Assembly (NCBI RefSeq): GCF_016859285.1
Contig: NC_053422.1
Span: 17,405,001 to 17,469,000 of the forward strand
DNA length: 64,000 nt
From: Xiphias gladius
Taxonomy: Eukaryota > Chordata > Actinopteri > Istiophoriformes > Xiphiidae
Reading direction: 5' to 3'
The first letter of the stretch is position 1, and each line of letters starts with the position of its first letter. The position numbers were made by a program, and so were the translations under genes. The notes below the pieces were generated by a model. That model was not told where the DNA came from. It saw nothing but the letters and a program-made list of their open reading frames with translations, and made no database searches. Positions 43,901-57,552 of this stretch are shown in pieces.

Positions 43901-44179
43901 GAGGTAGGGGGAGAACATAGGAGGAGGGGGAGGAGAAAGAGAGAGAAAGAGAGAGGAGGGTAATATGAGGAGATACAATGAGAGAGAAGGGAGGAGGAGA
44001 GAAATTTGGAACGAGAGATAAAGACGGAGGATAGAGGGATAAAGGCTGATAAGGCTGCACCAGACAGCTGGCTACAGTAGAGGGAAAGAGAGGAAAGGAG
44101 AGAGAGTGTGAGTGGAGCTTTATCCTCTCTGTGATTCTGCTGCAGCTTCTCTCTGTCCCTGACTGACTGGTCCAACACA
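43800..44179 (+). promoter_or_regulatory. spon2: Candidate SPON2 promoter and 5' noncoding exon
   Basis: A GAGA-rich stretch (43820-44110) precedes TGGTCCAACACAG/GTAGGA, a good donor at 44180. The coding exon of SPON2 has a splice acceptor (TCTTTCAG) ending at 48400, only three bases before its ATG, so at least one upstream noncoding exon is required. This site is a candidate. Confidence 0.45.
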
Positions 44180-44317
44180 GGTAGGACACACGCTGAGCCT
44201 CCGTTCATCCTCTGCAAGGCCGGAGTCTCGCTGAGTGTGGCTTTTTTAGCATCACGAGATCCACTGAGCTTGTTTCTTTGTCCTGGGAAGCTGTAGTATT
44301 TTTGAGTAAAAGCGGTG

Positions 44318-44850
44318 CAGTGGTGGAAGAAGTGCTCAGATCCTTTACTTAGGTAAAAGTACCAGTACCATGTATTACCAGTATAATAATACCACCCCTC
44401 TCATAATACCACCAGTATTATGAGAGTGTTTTATAGAATGATTGCCTGCAAAATATACATAAAGTGTCAAAAGTAAATGTTACTGATTATGCTTCAGAGT
44501 GATATATTATTATATGTTTTATGTTGTCAGATTATTATGACTGATGGATTAACATTAAGCATCAGTTTAAGCACTTCAAGGTGTCAACAATTTTAACTTC
44601 TTGTTTACTTTTGAGTGGTTTAATTTATAACAGGCATCCTTTTTTAGAAATACTCGTCTTTATATGTAGAATTTAATTCTGCAAGGGTACTGCTAACTAC
44701 AGCTGTCAATGTCGTGTGTGTATGTCGTGTGTGAAGTATAGTATTTTCCTCTGATGTGTAGTGGAGCAGAGGTAGCATCAAATGGCAATACTCGAGTAAA
44801 GTACCACAAAGTTGTACCTCAACAAAAGGTAAATGTATTTTCCACCACTG
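44318..44850. mobile_element. hAT-like non-autonomous element (CAGTGGTGGAA ends)
   Basis: It starts CAGTGGTGGAAGAAGTGCTC and ends TTTTCCACCACTG, an 11-bp terminal inverted repeat. Inside is the common fish string AGATCCTTTACTTAGGTAAA. No coding remnant is seen. The flanking 8-mers do not match, so no target duplication is claimed. Confidence 0.75.
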
Positions 44851-46725
44851 AAATTATGCCACGTTTGTTCTCACGCAAAAATAATGCGCACGGATGCCTC
44901 CCCTGCTGCAGTTGCATCGTTTGTAATGAAGTTTTTTTTTTTGTATTGTATCCCTGAACACAAATCTGTTGCCACTGACTTCATCTTCGCATGTATTTGC
45001 ACACTTGCGCTGGTAGTTGCTTTACCTTCATTGGTGCAATTGATATATAGTACGCAGGTATGTGCATGCACTGTCCATCCTCCCTGGTCCTGTTGAAAAT
45101 GTGGCTTTAGTTAAGTATTTCAGGCCAAAAAGCAAAATCTGCCCGCTCTCCTGACTTTTTTCTCCTCCTGTTGTGATGCATGCCTGACCAAGAGTGACTG
45201 GTCTGTCTACACGTGAAAGTGAAATGGTACCTTTAGATCCACGTTGTACAGGAGCATGTGAAAAAGGTAATTCAAGGCATCCCTTTTCTCAGCACAAACT
45301 CCTGAATCCGCCACTGCCCCCCAAACAAAGGGTCTCTCAGAAAGATCTTAGCGAAAACAGCCAATTACCTCCCTGCTATCTCCTTGTTAAAAATGAACAT
45401 ACCCCCCGCTGCGTGCACAAATCTGAGTTTGTGCGTGCATACCTGCCTGCCTGTGTATATGAGCTGAAGTGAATGTGTGTATTATCTCTGCGTGAGGCTG
45501 CCGTAATTACGCAGTGAAGGTGCCCATGGGGCGGCAGCGGCTGCATTTGGCTCCGTGCCACATCCCCTCGTTTTATTGGGTCTTGTGCCCGACAGAAAAA
45601 CTGCTGTGCGTGTCTCTCCACGCTGACTGATGAGAGCAGGTCTGTGGTGTGAGTGCGTGTGTGTCTACAAGTGTAAACTTTATGTCGACTGAAAATAAAT
45701 GTGTATGCACCGATAAATAAAATATGGCCTATTATTATTACTGCATGTGTTTTCAGCAGCAGCAGCAGCAGCAGACATCAGCTGGTGGCAGGTCTGAGTG
45801 TTGACTGATAAAGTTCAGTGTGTCAGCGTGGGAATTCAAGAAATGTCTCTTCAGTGTGTTATAGTGTCAGAGAGTGTGACAAGTTCAGAGGGAAGGTAGA
45901 ATGGAGTCTTAGTGTAAAATGGGGTCATCCGATTAATGGTTGTTATAGCAACAGGGATCATATGACAGCCGCTAATAGACCGAGACTGGCCTGAAAATCA
46001 AAAACAGAAATACGTTATTTTGGAAAAAGAAAATTATGTACCGGTAAATTGCATGCCGTGAGTTTCCAGTTAAACATGTTGCTCTTCTTTGTCTCGAATG
46101 TGTGTGTATTTGTGTGTGTGAAAGGGACAGAAAAAAAGCTAAACCTTTGCAGCAGCATGTAACAGGACTGACCTCCTTCTCTATACTAAACATAGTGGAC
46201 GCGGTAGACAGGACAGTAGCAGTTAAGATCACATACTGGTGTGAAAAATCTCCATCTCCAGACGGTGAACTTCCATGAAGCCGAGTCTATGGTGCTTGAC
46301 CACAAGTGCAAGTCAAACACTTCTTGTTATCAGTCTCAAAATAATGTTATGTCATTTTTCCAAGACAAAGTTACTTTTTGGAACAAGCTGCATGGTTCAG
46401 CATCTCAACCTGGAGCTTTATCGGCCTCCTGCAGAGCAGCCGCTGAGATGATCAGATGACTGAGCAGTGAAATCAAAGCCGGGCTCTGTGTGTCTCCATC
46501 CTCCAGGTATTTTTATGGCTGGCTGTTAGACTGTGCAGTGGTTAATATAGATTTAATGGAGACAGGGAATTGATAAAACACTCAGTGACATTTAAGGCTT
46601 TGGTCAGAAAAGTGTCAGAGTTGGAGTTTTGCAGCTATATTGGCGGAGTAATACTATCTGACCTCCAGAAATACACTTCGGGGACAATGTGCAGCCTGAC
46701 ATGAGTGTTATGTGTGCTGGTGGTG

Positions 46726-46823
<98 letters not shown>

Positions 46824-48400
46824 CGCGTGCCTTCGCGTGCATGTGCGTGTTTGTGTGCTGTTCGACTTGCCCAAATTTAACTGTCTGAATTCTGCAGCTG
46901 CTTGGAAGTTTAGTTATAGTATAGTAACCCATAGAATCGCCACACAAGGCTGCAGCCACAAAGCATTACTCTCCCTTTCTGTAACACTCAAACAGAGAAA
47001 AATATCATCTGTCATCAAGTCATAAACTGTGATCTCAATGTTAAAACATCTGCCAATAAAACAGGACATAAGTGAAATAACATCACGTTTTTTTAATACA
47101 TTTTTGTCCAAAGTACTTGAAGAATTTTCTTGCACATTCAGGGAAAGTGTCCTCTGTACTGCTCTTGGACAAAGACATAACACGTATCACATCTTTGTTC
47201 ATGTATTTTTCTTTTTTTTTTTTTTTTGTAGAAACAATGAAAACTGTCACTGCAGTGGCAACTTTCTTTTAGTGGTTTTTGGGAATATTTCGAAATACCA
47301 ACTTGAACACAGATTTTGAAAACAATACAGCAGGAAACAGTGTGTCTGGCTGTTGTTGTGCCATTTTAATTGTGCCACCTTTGGAATCAGACAAATTTGG
47401 GGCGGAGAGTAGACATGAGGCGAGAATATGCGTGGAGAAGGTGGAGAGGAGGATGAGATGGAAGGAAGTGTTGGGAGGGAAAAAAGTGCTCAGAGAACTG
47501 GTGCAGAAGGGAGAAAAATTGCGCAGTTCTGATTTACACTCATCTCCTGAATAATTGTATAAAAAATAAAAAAAACACACACACTGACAGCAGTGTCAGA
47601 GAGCAAAAACTCAACTCAGGTGCACAAATAAACAAAAAACTCAAGGGGGTTCCTCTCCGTTACTTTCTTCAGCCCTACACAATATGTAGGACTGAAGTGT
47701 GTTTTGAGCAATTATCATGCACGTGCCATCGTCCAACTTGGCCTCTCTTAATAGAGTGCGAGTCTGACTCAGCAGCCGGCGGTCGTTGGATGGTCAGTCA
47801 GTGAGGTCAGTAGAGCAGCAGAGCAGACAGGATTTGCATCTATCATCAGAGATGTCAGCCGTGTTGTTTTATTTTAGGGCGGCTTCTGTGCAGACATTAC
47901 CTTGACAGTGATGAATGTTAACCGTTTTGCCGTGTAGCCACAGATTGGCTCTGAACCAACACACACTCGGCCCAGCCCAGGAGAATAGGAAGATTTTTTT
48001 TTTTTTAATCGAAGGCTTGAGGGTCAATGGGTTCAATATGCTTTGTTCTAAAATAAAATGAATGTGCTGCGATATGAGGGCAGGGGTGTGGAATTTCCCC
48101 TTTTATATTGATTTTCCAAGATTGTCTGGGTTTGGTTTCCTAAATGTACACGTTAAGATCCTTTCGTTTGCCTGCCGAAGGACAAAGAATACGTGCAAAA
48201 GCGCTTCTGACAGAATTCTTAAGCAGCTTTTGATTTTAAACTGCACTGCACATTTCATGGTATTCAAGAAAACTTAAGGGTAGGAGCAGACATTTTTTTC
48301 TCTATCATCAGGGAAACCCAGCCATGTGCAAACCTGATACACCTCTACCGTGGGTGTGGAATACTCACACTGCCTATTTTCATTTCTCCATTTCTTTCAG
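44851..48400. other. spon2: Presumed 5'UTR intron of SPON2
   Basis: No exon is recognised. It contains a (CAG)n run near 45755-45775, a (GT)45 tract at 46729-46819, and short poly-T runs near 47209-47227 and 47994-48006. Confidence 0.4.
46729..46819. repeat. (GT)n microsatellite
   Basis: About 45 GT units, followed by a GTGCGCGTGC variant tail. Confidence 0.95.
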
Positions 48401-48403
48401 ACG

Positions 48404-49239
48404 ATGTCGTCAGAGCACCTGACCTGTGGTTGGCTGCAGCAGCTACTCGTACTTCTGAAGCTTTGCCTCGCTTTTGCTGGGCCTTTGCGACCACTCAATG
48501 GGACCGAATGCACGGCCAAGGGTCCTGCTTCCTACATCCTAGTCTTTACAGGTCACTGGAGCCCACAGGCCTTCCCCAAGCAGTATCCACTGTTCCGGCC
48601 ACCTGCACAGTGGTCCAAACTCATAGGTGAGAAAAACTACTGGGGACAATGAAGTTGGTTATTAGAAAGTCAACAATTTCTCACGGAAAATTATACCTCT
48701 AATGCCTGATAATAATTCACTGAATGCAGGCTAATGAAAGGACAGGGATGGGACACTGACTCAGCCTCTGCTTCACCTAAAGACAGTTGTTTTGTTCCTC
48801 GTCATGTGTCAGACGTTTACGTCCTTACTGTCAGCATACACGCACATACACAGGGCCGAGAAATGTTAATGAAGAAAGCAGCAAGAAGCGGAGAGCAATA
48901 AGAAAGACAGTTTAAATGCTACCAGATGGGTTACTTCCCTCTGTTTCTCTAACCTCTGTCTAGTGGTATCTTTAATATTTCTCTATTCCTTCAGCTCAAT
49001 CCTACACTCCTTCCCACATTTCCGCTGGTTTACCACAGTGTTGGCGGTAAAGACTGGAAGGAGGTTTCAGGGTTAGTGGAGGTGGGTGTTGATAGTTTGG
49101 GTGTAGTGGGGTTTACTCCGAGCTTACCTTAGAGCCAGGAGGAGGAGGAGATGAAGAAGACATTCAGGCCCCTCTATTCTGCTTTTTTCCCCAAGCCATG
49201 GAGAACGGGATGGATGGCAGATGTTTGTACATGTGTGTG

Positions 49240-49323
<84 letters not shown>

Positions 49324-52300
49324 TCTGTGTTGGACTGCTCTTGTGCATCACAGTCTGTGGCGGCCGTGGCTATGTCTGGCTTCCAGCTCTCCCAGTGGTG
49401 CCCTGCTGCCCTTCCAGAGGATGATGCACTACTTGCTCCATATAGAGACAGGCACCGGAGATTGTGATACACCCAATATGGCTTTTAATGTCCCTGGCTA
49501 ATGGGCAACAGTGGCCAAAGGGGACAAGGAATGGGCTTTGTCACAAGAGGGGAAAAAACAAGGGCCTCAGTGGACTGACAATCCACTGGTAGGGGACAAA
49601 AAGAATGTTGTCATAGCGCATAGAAAAACACAACTGGTCGAGGGGTTTGGGGGCCTGTGATGGTTTTGTGTTGCTTAATCGAGGAGATCCGGGGATGAGG
49701 GACCAAGGACCAAGGACACTGCCAGAGGGAAGAGGGAAAGGAGTTTGTCATGGCACAAAGAAAAAAACACAAGCAATTTAGGAAGGACGGGACGTGGGCT
49801 TAAACGTCTCGGTGGTGCTTAAATTTGATGTGTCATCGAGTTTCAAGGGCTTGACGCTTGTGGGAAATTTGTTAGCATGGAAATGTAATTAAGCACATTA
49901 GTAATGGTATTTTGGGGAGAAACAATATAGTGTGTGAAGTGTGCTGCACACGTTGTGTGTGTGGCTCTGTGCGGTGTGTGTGTTAATACACGTGTCAAGA
50001 GTGTTTAAGTATAAATGTATGGTTGTGTATGTATGCCTGTACGCGGCTTTTGAAAAGTGAGGTAAGGCAGAACCATCAGAGCATTTGTCAGCGTGTTTCT
50101 GGCTAACCTTACTCTGCCCTCAAAACCACTGGCCCTGGCCAGTGGCTCTGCGGGTTTCAGCATGCAACTCCAGAACCTGTGGTACGAACAGTTTCACCTA
50201 AATCAGTCTCTTGATTCTTAACAGATCTCATAGATGACCAAAACTGAATATGAGAATGGGAAGCAAATGGTTCGGTAGGCCCAAAGGGTAAGAAAAAGTA
50301 TCAATACAGGTTTTCAAAATAGTTTTCAAATATAGTTTTTTTTTTTTTGTCCACTATCTGGCGACCAACTCGGAGATCCTGACCCATCTCCTGGCAGCTC
50401 CAGCCCGTGTTGTTGTTTTATCAAAGATAGATGGAGAAAACGTGAAACTATAATCATGCAATAATTCCAAAAACACACACGTGGGCAGTTCCTTCAGAAT
50501 GATCTGTTTAAGTGCAGAAAGTAGGTGGCAGCCATAGAAATACATACAGGCTCCATGGTGGAAATGATCTCACCGTCTGGCTGTAGCTCTGTGGTACTTC
50601 AGTGACATTGATATGCATTCCAGTGAATAAGCATCTTACTCCTGTCTTCTTCTCTTTCTTGTGTTTCTTTTCTCCCTTTAGTGGTCAGCCATAATCGCCA
50701 TTTTCGTCTGTGGGAGGAGGGTGCTCCAGCCAGTGCAGGGGTTCAGAACTTTGCTGAACTCGGGGTGACGGTGGAGCTGATGAAGGCAGCCAAGGAGGCC
50801 AGGAAGAGACGCACGGTGGGAGCCATGTACCGAACGGCCGGCATTCCTAATGGCATCGGGCACAGCTCCACGGAGTTGCTCATGCAGTCCCGGAGCTCAC
50901 TGGTAGGCACAAATAACACTTAAGTAGTAACAAAAGTAACAAATAAGTAGAAGCAATACTCACTCACAAAAGCACACACATGCTCAGACACAGTAAGTCA
51001 CACAAACCGTCTGTTTGACTAAATCTATTAAGTCATGTGGTGACCCGGGCCTTCCCATAAAGTCGGCCTTCTGCTCTGACCAAATGCTTCAGCACTTCTT
51101 TCCACCGTCCAATCAGGCTATGTTTAGCTCATGTGCTAAAGCCCTGCAGCCACAAACGCCCTCATCCATCCTGCGCGGTCTGCTCTCTGTCTGCTGCCTG
51201 TCCCATTGAACTCTGTGAGCTCAGGACGACGTTTAGTTAAAGGAATAGTTTGGCAATTTGAGTAATATACCTACTCACTTTCTTGCAGAGAATTGGAGTG
51301 GATGATTGATACCACTCTCATTTCAGTATGTTAAATATGAAGCTCTAGCCATCAGCTGGTTAGCTTAGCTTAGCATGAAGACTGGAAATGGAGAAAAAGC
51401 TAGCCTGGCTATTTCTTGGCCTATTGTAGTGACTTCCTGGAGTCTTGTTGTCACCCTCTGACACAACCATACCCCCAGCAAAAACAAAACCTTTAGATTT
51501 TACAGATTTTGCTGTTTGTATGGATTCAACAGAAGAGATCAAATGAATGAAAAAAGACATTTATAGCTGTTGCTAGGCGGATTTTGTTTGGACAGAGAAA
51601 GGTTAGCTCTTTACCCCTGGTTTCAGTCTTTATGCTAAGCTAACAGGCTGATGGCTTTAGCTCCATATTTAACATAGCGATATGAAAATGGTATTGATTT
51701 TTTTCTCTAAGTCTGGGCAAGTAGGCAAATAAGCATATTTCCCCATATGTCAAACTATTGCTGTAAGGGCAAAGGTAAAGTTAAAATCCTATTAAAATGA
51801 CCTTAATCAACATTCTCACATGCTCATATGTACACTGAGAGTTATTAATTGCTGTAATTATTCCTTGTCACGATACTGACCTTGAAGTGATCCCTTCAGC
51901 GGATGGTGGTCACAGTCCTTGCGTCGTGCAACACTGCATTCTAACACACAGCCAAAGCTAATATGAGGCTTCGGCAGTCTGAGATTGCCAAATCAAGTAG
52001 ATATATTTTCCAGGAATATTTTTAGTGCAAAACTCCCCCTTTGTGTTACTATCCCTGTACCGCAGCTCAGCAAAGAAACACTGCCCAGGAAAACACAAAA
52101 AAAGGAAATGTTGCACTGACACTACTAACTGTGGAAGATAAACCGCTAGAGCCCCATAATACCCCATATTTAAGGTTGATAAATGGGCTGATGCAATTGG
52201 ACTGCTTTTGGGCTGTAGGCTCAGTATCCAACTAGGGTACAACTTTGCTCATCGCTGGACTACAGGGTACCGCTGGTGCAGGATAGTGAGTGACTTTGGG

Positions 52301-55300
52301 AGCAGAGGTCATGGTTGGAGGCTTGGGCTAAATTTGGGGCCAGGGCTTAAACATAGGCAAAGTATTCGAGGTAGGAATGACGTATGGCTCTGTGGAAAAA
52401 TGTGTCATACTATTCACAGAGTTAAAACTAGAAATAAAGTATGCCTTTATGTGTAAAGCATAAGTAGCTGATGAATGAGAGGGAAAGAGGTGAAGAGGAG
52501 GGGCGGATATTTGCTGGGGCTTTTAGAAATAGGTGTGTTCATGCTTGGCGAGGCGAAGTCTGGTGACATTTGTTTATTGGTTATTCCACTGCCTGAACCC
52601 TTAAAAATCATAACCAGCCCTGTCAGAGGGCATCTTTGGTAAGTACTTGTCCTAGACAGCAGCTTAACAGCTTGTTGTCTAGGTATATGATGTCTGTGGC
52701 TGATTTTACATGGGTCCTTCTGTTTTTAGATTAGCGGTCAGAATGGCAAAAAAAATGCAGGGCATGACTATTGTGTGTTTGTGTTGAACATGACAATGAC
52801 AGGCTGAATGATGTGAAGCTGTTGACAGCTTAATCTGTTATTCTGCTTTTCTGTCTGCATGTCTCTGTTGCACACAGTCATTTATAAATACCATCTTTTT
52901 TCTCTTGCCCCCTAACCAAGACATTCATACGCAATGCCCCAAAAATCCCAAACACATATGATTCCCATCTCCATATTCATGAGCTTCCTGCTATTGCTGT
53001 TAAACGTGTAATTCAAAAGGGCCAGATAACACCAAATAAGGGCCATTCACGATCCAACTGGCATTATTCCTAAAGATTCAGTATTTTGTAAGCTCAATGG
53101 CACCACAGAAAATGAGACAACAACATCAGATCATTAAAGTGCTTGTGCTATCGGACTGTGGTTGCGTGTTTTCGTGGACGACTCGTTCTCTGTGGAACTC
53201 TGCAGAAGATTTTCTGTGGTGGAGAAAATGGGGAGGGATCATGGGAGCTTTGAGTAACTGTCTCTGCTCCATAGATGCTCCCTGGCCTGTATACTGCAAA
53301 TCACCTTAGACAGATCAAGCCAGTGACAAGGGATATCCCTGAGCAGACATCCTTGCTGACCGGCCCAATGGAAATAGCAGGACGGCTTCTTGGAAAAACT
53401 GCTGTTTCAGAGTGAAAAGGACAAGGGGAGGGAGTGGTGTTAGTAGAGGAGGGAAGAAAGGAAGGAAGGGATCAGCGGAGGATTCTAAAAAACAACAGAG
53501 CTGCCTCTGATTTGGTTTCTCTGTTTCTTGCCTGTGACACACAGCAAAGGAACAGAGAAACCAAATCAAAAGCAGCTCTGTTGCTTTCTAGAAAACCCCA
53601 CTTTTCATGCTAAGACTACCTGCCTCCTTCCCCGAGTGAACTGATGTCTGTTCCAGCACTCTCCCATCCAGTGCTCTATGCACCTCCAAGCCACCCTTTT
53701 CTAGCCATCCAAAGCTGTGCAAGCCCACCCATCCGACCCGGAACTCAGCCCAGGTCCTCGAGTATCGGGCCACAAGTGAGGGGGCGTTTTCAAATGTGCT
53801 GTTCTCTGGGCGTCTGCCACCTTAGCGTGTGCTGACCCACAGGCCACTTCCTGTATGAGGTCACCAGCTCTCGGAAAACAGCCATCACACAGGAGACACA
53901 GTGTAACCTTGCACAGGAAACTGAGTGGGTGCGTGCTTACGCACACATGCAGTCCCCAGTCCCTGCATCTGCAAATGTGCGAGTTTATAAATCCTGACAC
54001 AACACTTTGTGTGTGTGTGTGTGTAAGTGTGTATTGTCCTAACTATCTTACTATTATTCCTTTAACATATTTTTTCTACACAAAATATATCAATAGACAA
54101 GGGGCAGTATAACACAATATTACTATGGTGGGGTTTTTTAAATCAATTTTGTTTTCTTTCTTCTTCAAAAGAGCTATTGGTCGTCCTTATCCAGACTGTT
54201 GCAGTCAGACGTTTGCCTGGAGCCATAAAAATAATCACTTAAATCCTTAGTCTAGCTCTCTGTGTCCAGAAGGACTCGTTGTAACTTTATTTCATTGCAT
54301 TTTCTTTGTAGTTTCATTTGCAGTTATTACTTGACAAAACAAGGAGAGACCGCATCAGTGCAATTTCAGTATTCACATACAGGACATGCAAAATATTTAT
54401 CTTGGGTGAAGAAAAAAATGTAAGCCTCAGGGTTTATGGCTTTGAAGATGAGAAAGAAGAAAGAAAGAAACCAGAGTCTACAGCAGGTACACTGAGGTAT
54501 ACTGTTTAAAGTTTGAACTAATTTCATTTTCTCTCTCCGATCGACAGTTGTCCCTGATGGTGAAGATGATCCCCAGCCCTGACTGGTTTGTCGGCGTGGA
54601 AGGCCTAAACCTTTGCGAGGGCAGCCAGTGGAAACAGGAGGTGAGCATTGACCTCCAGCCGTATGATGCAGGGACAGACAGTGGATTCACTTTCTCCTCT
54701 CCCAACTTCCCCACCAGCCCCCCAGAAAACATCACAAAGGTGAGCTCTTGCATCATTCACAAGTACAAAAACCAGCATGCATTCATACGTCGACTCATTC
54801 ATTTAGTCATTCGTCCATTCATTTCATGGGTAGACCATGCAAGGCGGATGGCTTTCGACTTATTCTTAAAATAAGTTAGCAGCCTGGGAATGGGGCATCA
54901 TTCTTAGCTGTCTCCACTTAAATGATTGGTTGGCGGCCCTCATGTCTGACCTGAAGTGCTTCGAATAAAAAGGGCCTCTATTACATAATACACCATCTAT
55001 CCTTTTCCAGCATGTGTTTTTAAGTGGGCTATTGTGTTACTTGTACTTGTGTTGACAATCTTCTGGCTCTCCTGATGAATTATGCTGCACTGTTCTCTGC
55101 TGACTTGTTCAGATCACGTCTCAGATGCCAAACCATCCAGCCAACTCCTTCTACTATCCACGCTTAAAGGAGCTTCCACCAATTGCCAGCATAAAGATCA
55201 CCCGACAGAGCAGATCACCTGACCAGCAAACCCCAATGTCCAATCATATTCTGCCTAACTCTTTCAGTCCCCAGCGCTTCTCAGGTAAGACCACAGACTC

Positions 55301-56688
55301 CCTACAACAGTGGTACCCAAAAGGTTTTACCTTGGAGGACCAAGAATTAAACCAGATAATGATTAAAATGGATGGGGAAGCAGGAGCAAAAGACCAGAAT
55401 ATAACATGTTATTATACTGATTTGTATCCCATTAAAGTTACAATATGGTCCTAGTTCTCTTAATTTAATTTGATTAATCTGTTCTGTAAAATAAAAGACA
55501 TATTTGCTCTGTGTGTCCATTGAAGGGATACTCAAGCTATTTAGTGCTTCCACAAAGTTGAGGGACTCGCAAGTGACACATTAAAAACTAGAAGGGCACT
55601 CAGAGAGCGTAGACCTCTGCCAAGGCCAATGTCAAACAACATAAACCAGGCTTCAGAGAAAAAAAAAATTCAAATTCATAGTAGATGATCCGGATCTTCC
55701 CCAAAATTTAATGGGTTCTTCCCCAGACCATGCCCAATCCCTCCACCATGTTTGGTGCAAACTGATTCAGTAGTTTTTGTGTAATCCTGCTGACAACTAA
55801 ACAAACCAACCAACAAACAGACAGGGGTGAAAGCATAGCCTCCTTGGCTGAGGTCAAAAATCAAATTGAAGGAGGAGATTCTGAGTTATCCTGATTTTCA
55901 ATTAATAGAAGGCTATAGATCAAACTGCAAAAATGCAAGATCCTTCATTTCCCATAATGTAACTAAGTATACAGCCAGTGGACATATAGCACTTGTTAGA
56001 GGAATGATGTAATTTACACACCTTTCATTGGCCTTGACATATCAAACTCACTAAACACTGGCAGAGGACTCTTTTCTTCCTAAAATGACACAAGTGGAGA
56101 TGTTTGTTATTTTTACCTAGGCCAAGGAGGTAAAGCGATCAACCCTGTGTTTTTGTTTGTTTATTTGTCAGTAGGATTACACAAAAACTACTGAGTCGGT
56201 TTGCACCAAACATGGTGGAGGGATGGAGCATGGGCCAGGGTAGAACCCATGAAATTTTGGGGCAGTTCTAGATCATTTACTATGAATGACCGGTGTATGT
56301 TTTTTGATACTGGCCTTGAAGGAGGTTTTTACTGTTATCATTTGGCTGGGTAAATTAAAAGTTATAATAGAGGAACTTTGGTTCTTTGACCCTGCTTTAG
56401 ACATGCCTGCTCTACACAGAATTGTAATACTTTCTGCATTCTTTGCCCTTCGCTCTTGACTCACACTTAGTTCTTTCATCTCTCTCTCCCCTCCACACAG
56501 CGACACCACTGGACTGTGAAGTGTCTCTCTGGTCATCCTGGGGTTTGTGCCTGGGTCCCTGCTCCAGAGGTGGCGTTCGCCACCGCACACGTTACATCCT
56601 TTTGCGGCCGGCCAATGCTGGCACCCCCTGCCCTGAGCTGGAGGAACAGGCTGAATGTGTACCGCACAGCTGTATGAAACTCCAGTAA
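48404..56688 (+). CDS. spon2: SPON2, spondin-2 (mindin), secreted matrix protein
   Basis: Secreted extracellular-matrix protein with a role in innate immune recognition and integrin binding. Exons 48404-48626, 50682-50902, 54548-54739, 55113-55284 and 56501-56688 join in phase into 331 residues, the same length as human. An N-terminal hydrophobic stretch ([13 protein letters not shown], about 14-26) is the signal peptide. The spondin-N domain follows ([84 protein letters not shown]). The last exon encodes one thrombospondin type 1 repeat ([39 protein letters not shown]). The start ATG lies three bases after a splice acceptor. SPON2 and CTBP1 are also neighbours in human, which supports both calls. 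Confidence 0.96.
49242..49322. repeat. (GT)n microsatellite
   Basis: About 40 GT units in SPON2 coding intron 1. Confidence 0.95.
51236..51766. mobile_element. Palindromic miniature DNA element in SPON2 intron 2
   Basis: About 530 bases with arms that fold back almost end to end. The left part (AGGAATAGTTTG, GATACCACTCTCAT, GTTAAATATGAAGCTC, AGCTTAGCATGAAGACTGG) recurs reverse-complemented on the right (CAGTCTTTATGCTAAGCTAA, GAGCTCCATATTTAAC-like, CAAACTATTGCTG). This is a very common non-autonomous DNA repeat in spiny-rayed fish, as I recall. It has no ORF. Confidence 0.8.
53483..53593. repeat. Long near-perfect hairpin in SPON2 intron 2
   Basis: The arm 53493-53525 and the reverse complement of 53551-53583 match at 31 of 33 positions, with a 25-base loop; weaker pairing extends the stem about 10 bases outward. 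In a minus-strand transcript the two differences become G-U pairs, giving an unbroken 33-bp stem. The core arm includes GATTTGGTTTCTCTGTT. It could be a small-RNA precursor or a recent inverted duplication. Confidence 0.75.
55560..55860 (+). mobile_element. LINE (RTE-type) 3' tail, copy A, in SPON2 intron 4
   Basis: It contains AGAAGGGCACTCAGAGAGCG and AGACCTCTGCCAAGGCC on the left. On the right are CCACCATGTTTGGTGCAAAC, CAGTAGTTTTTGTGTAATCC, an ACAAACCAACCAACAAAC tail and CCTCCTTGGCTGAGGTC. This string is a widespread fish repeat that I associate with RTE-type LINE 3' ends. The family name is from memory. Confidence 0.65.
56105..56290 (-). mobile_element. LINE (RTE-type) 3' tail, copy B, inverted, in SPON2 intron 4
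   Basis: On the minus strand it reads CCACCATGTTTGGTGCAAAC, CAGTAGTTTTTGTGTAATCC and ACCTCCTTGGCC, the same repeat as 55560-55860 in the opposite direction and about 250 bases away. Confidence 0.65.
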
Positions 56689-57552
56689 CCCACAGAATGC
56701 ACAATCACAGATACTGCCAGTATTCGACTCTGGGACTCTCATGTTATTACTGCTGGACTGAGAAGTGTTGCTGCATCTTGAGCATCTCCTTGATAATGCT
56801 TGATAAAGGATTGCTTTGTCACAGCCAAATTGTGGAAATGTTTGCCTAATGACTTGATGCGTTATCTGTGCAGCCCATTAGTTTTAGAGCATACACTCCT
56901 CAGGGTGTATTTTAATGAGTGAGTTTATTTCAAAGTGTGATTGTAGCGGAGTGTTGGACAGGTATTAGGGTTAGAGATAACACTACAAATGATGTTGGGT
57001 TAAAAAGTGATTTTTATAAATTGCCATGGATGCAGAACAGAAAAAAAAAGACAGGAAGAAGCATGACATGTGTCCCCTCAAAGAACTGTACGAGACCTAT
57101 TATGGTTTGTTCATTACCAGTAACATATGTATTTAAAGTGTATGCTGATAGTGGCATACCAGAGTCACAAATGTACGTCTTTAGCATGCACACACTCTTA
57201 CATGTATCCACACATGTGCACACAGAAATCTCCACACAAAGGTCCTTGCACATACTGCATACTTTTACAGGCGCGGAGGCATTCGTTTACATAGGTGACC
57301 TGTACATGCTTTGCACATGCAGCTCTTTCAAAATAACCTCACACCGCGATTTATAAATATTACCTTTCACAAGAAAAAACCTAAGAGCTGACTTGAAGCA
57401 TAGAGCCAGTCTGAAGACGCTGGCCTATTTTATAACAAGATGAAGGTTTTTATAAAAAGAATGATAAATATTTGTTTTAATATCTCTTTTAATGTTTTAA
57501 TGTTGAGATTTTGTATATACTGTATGGTGTCTCTTATCTTGTATAACTCATG

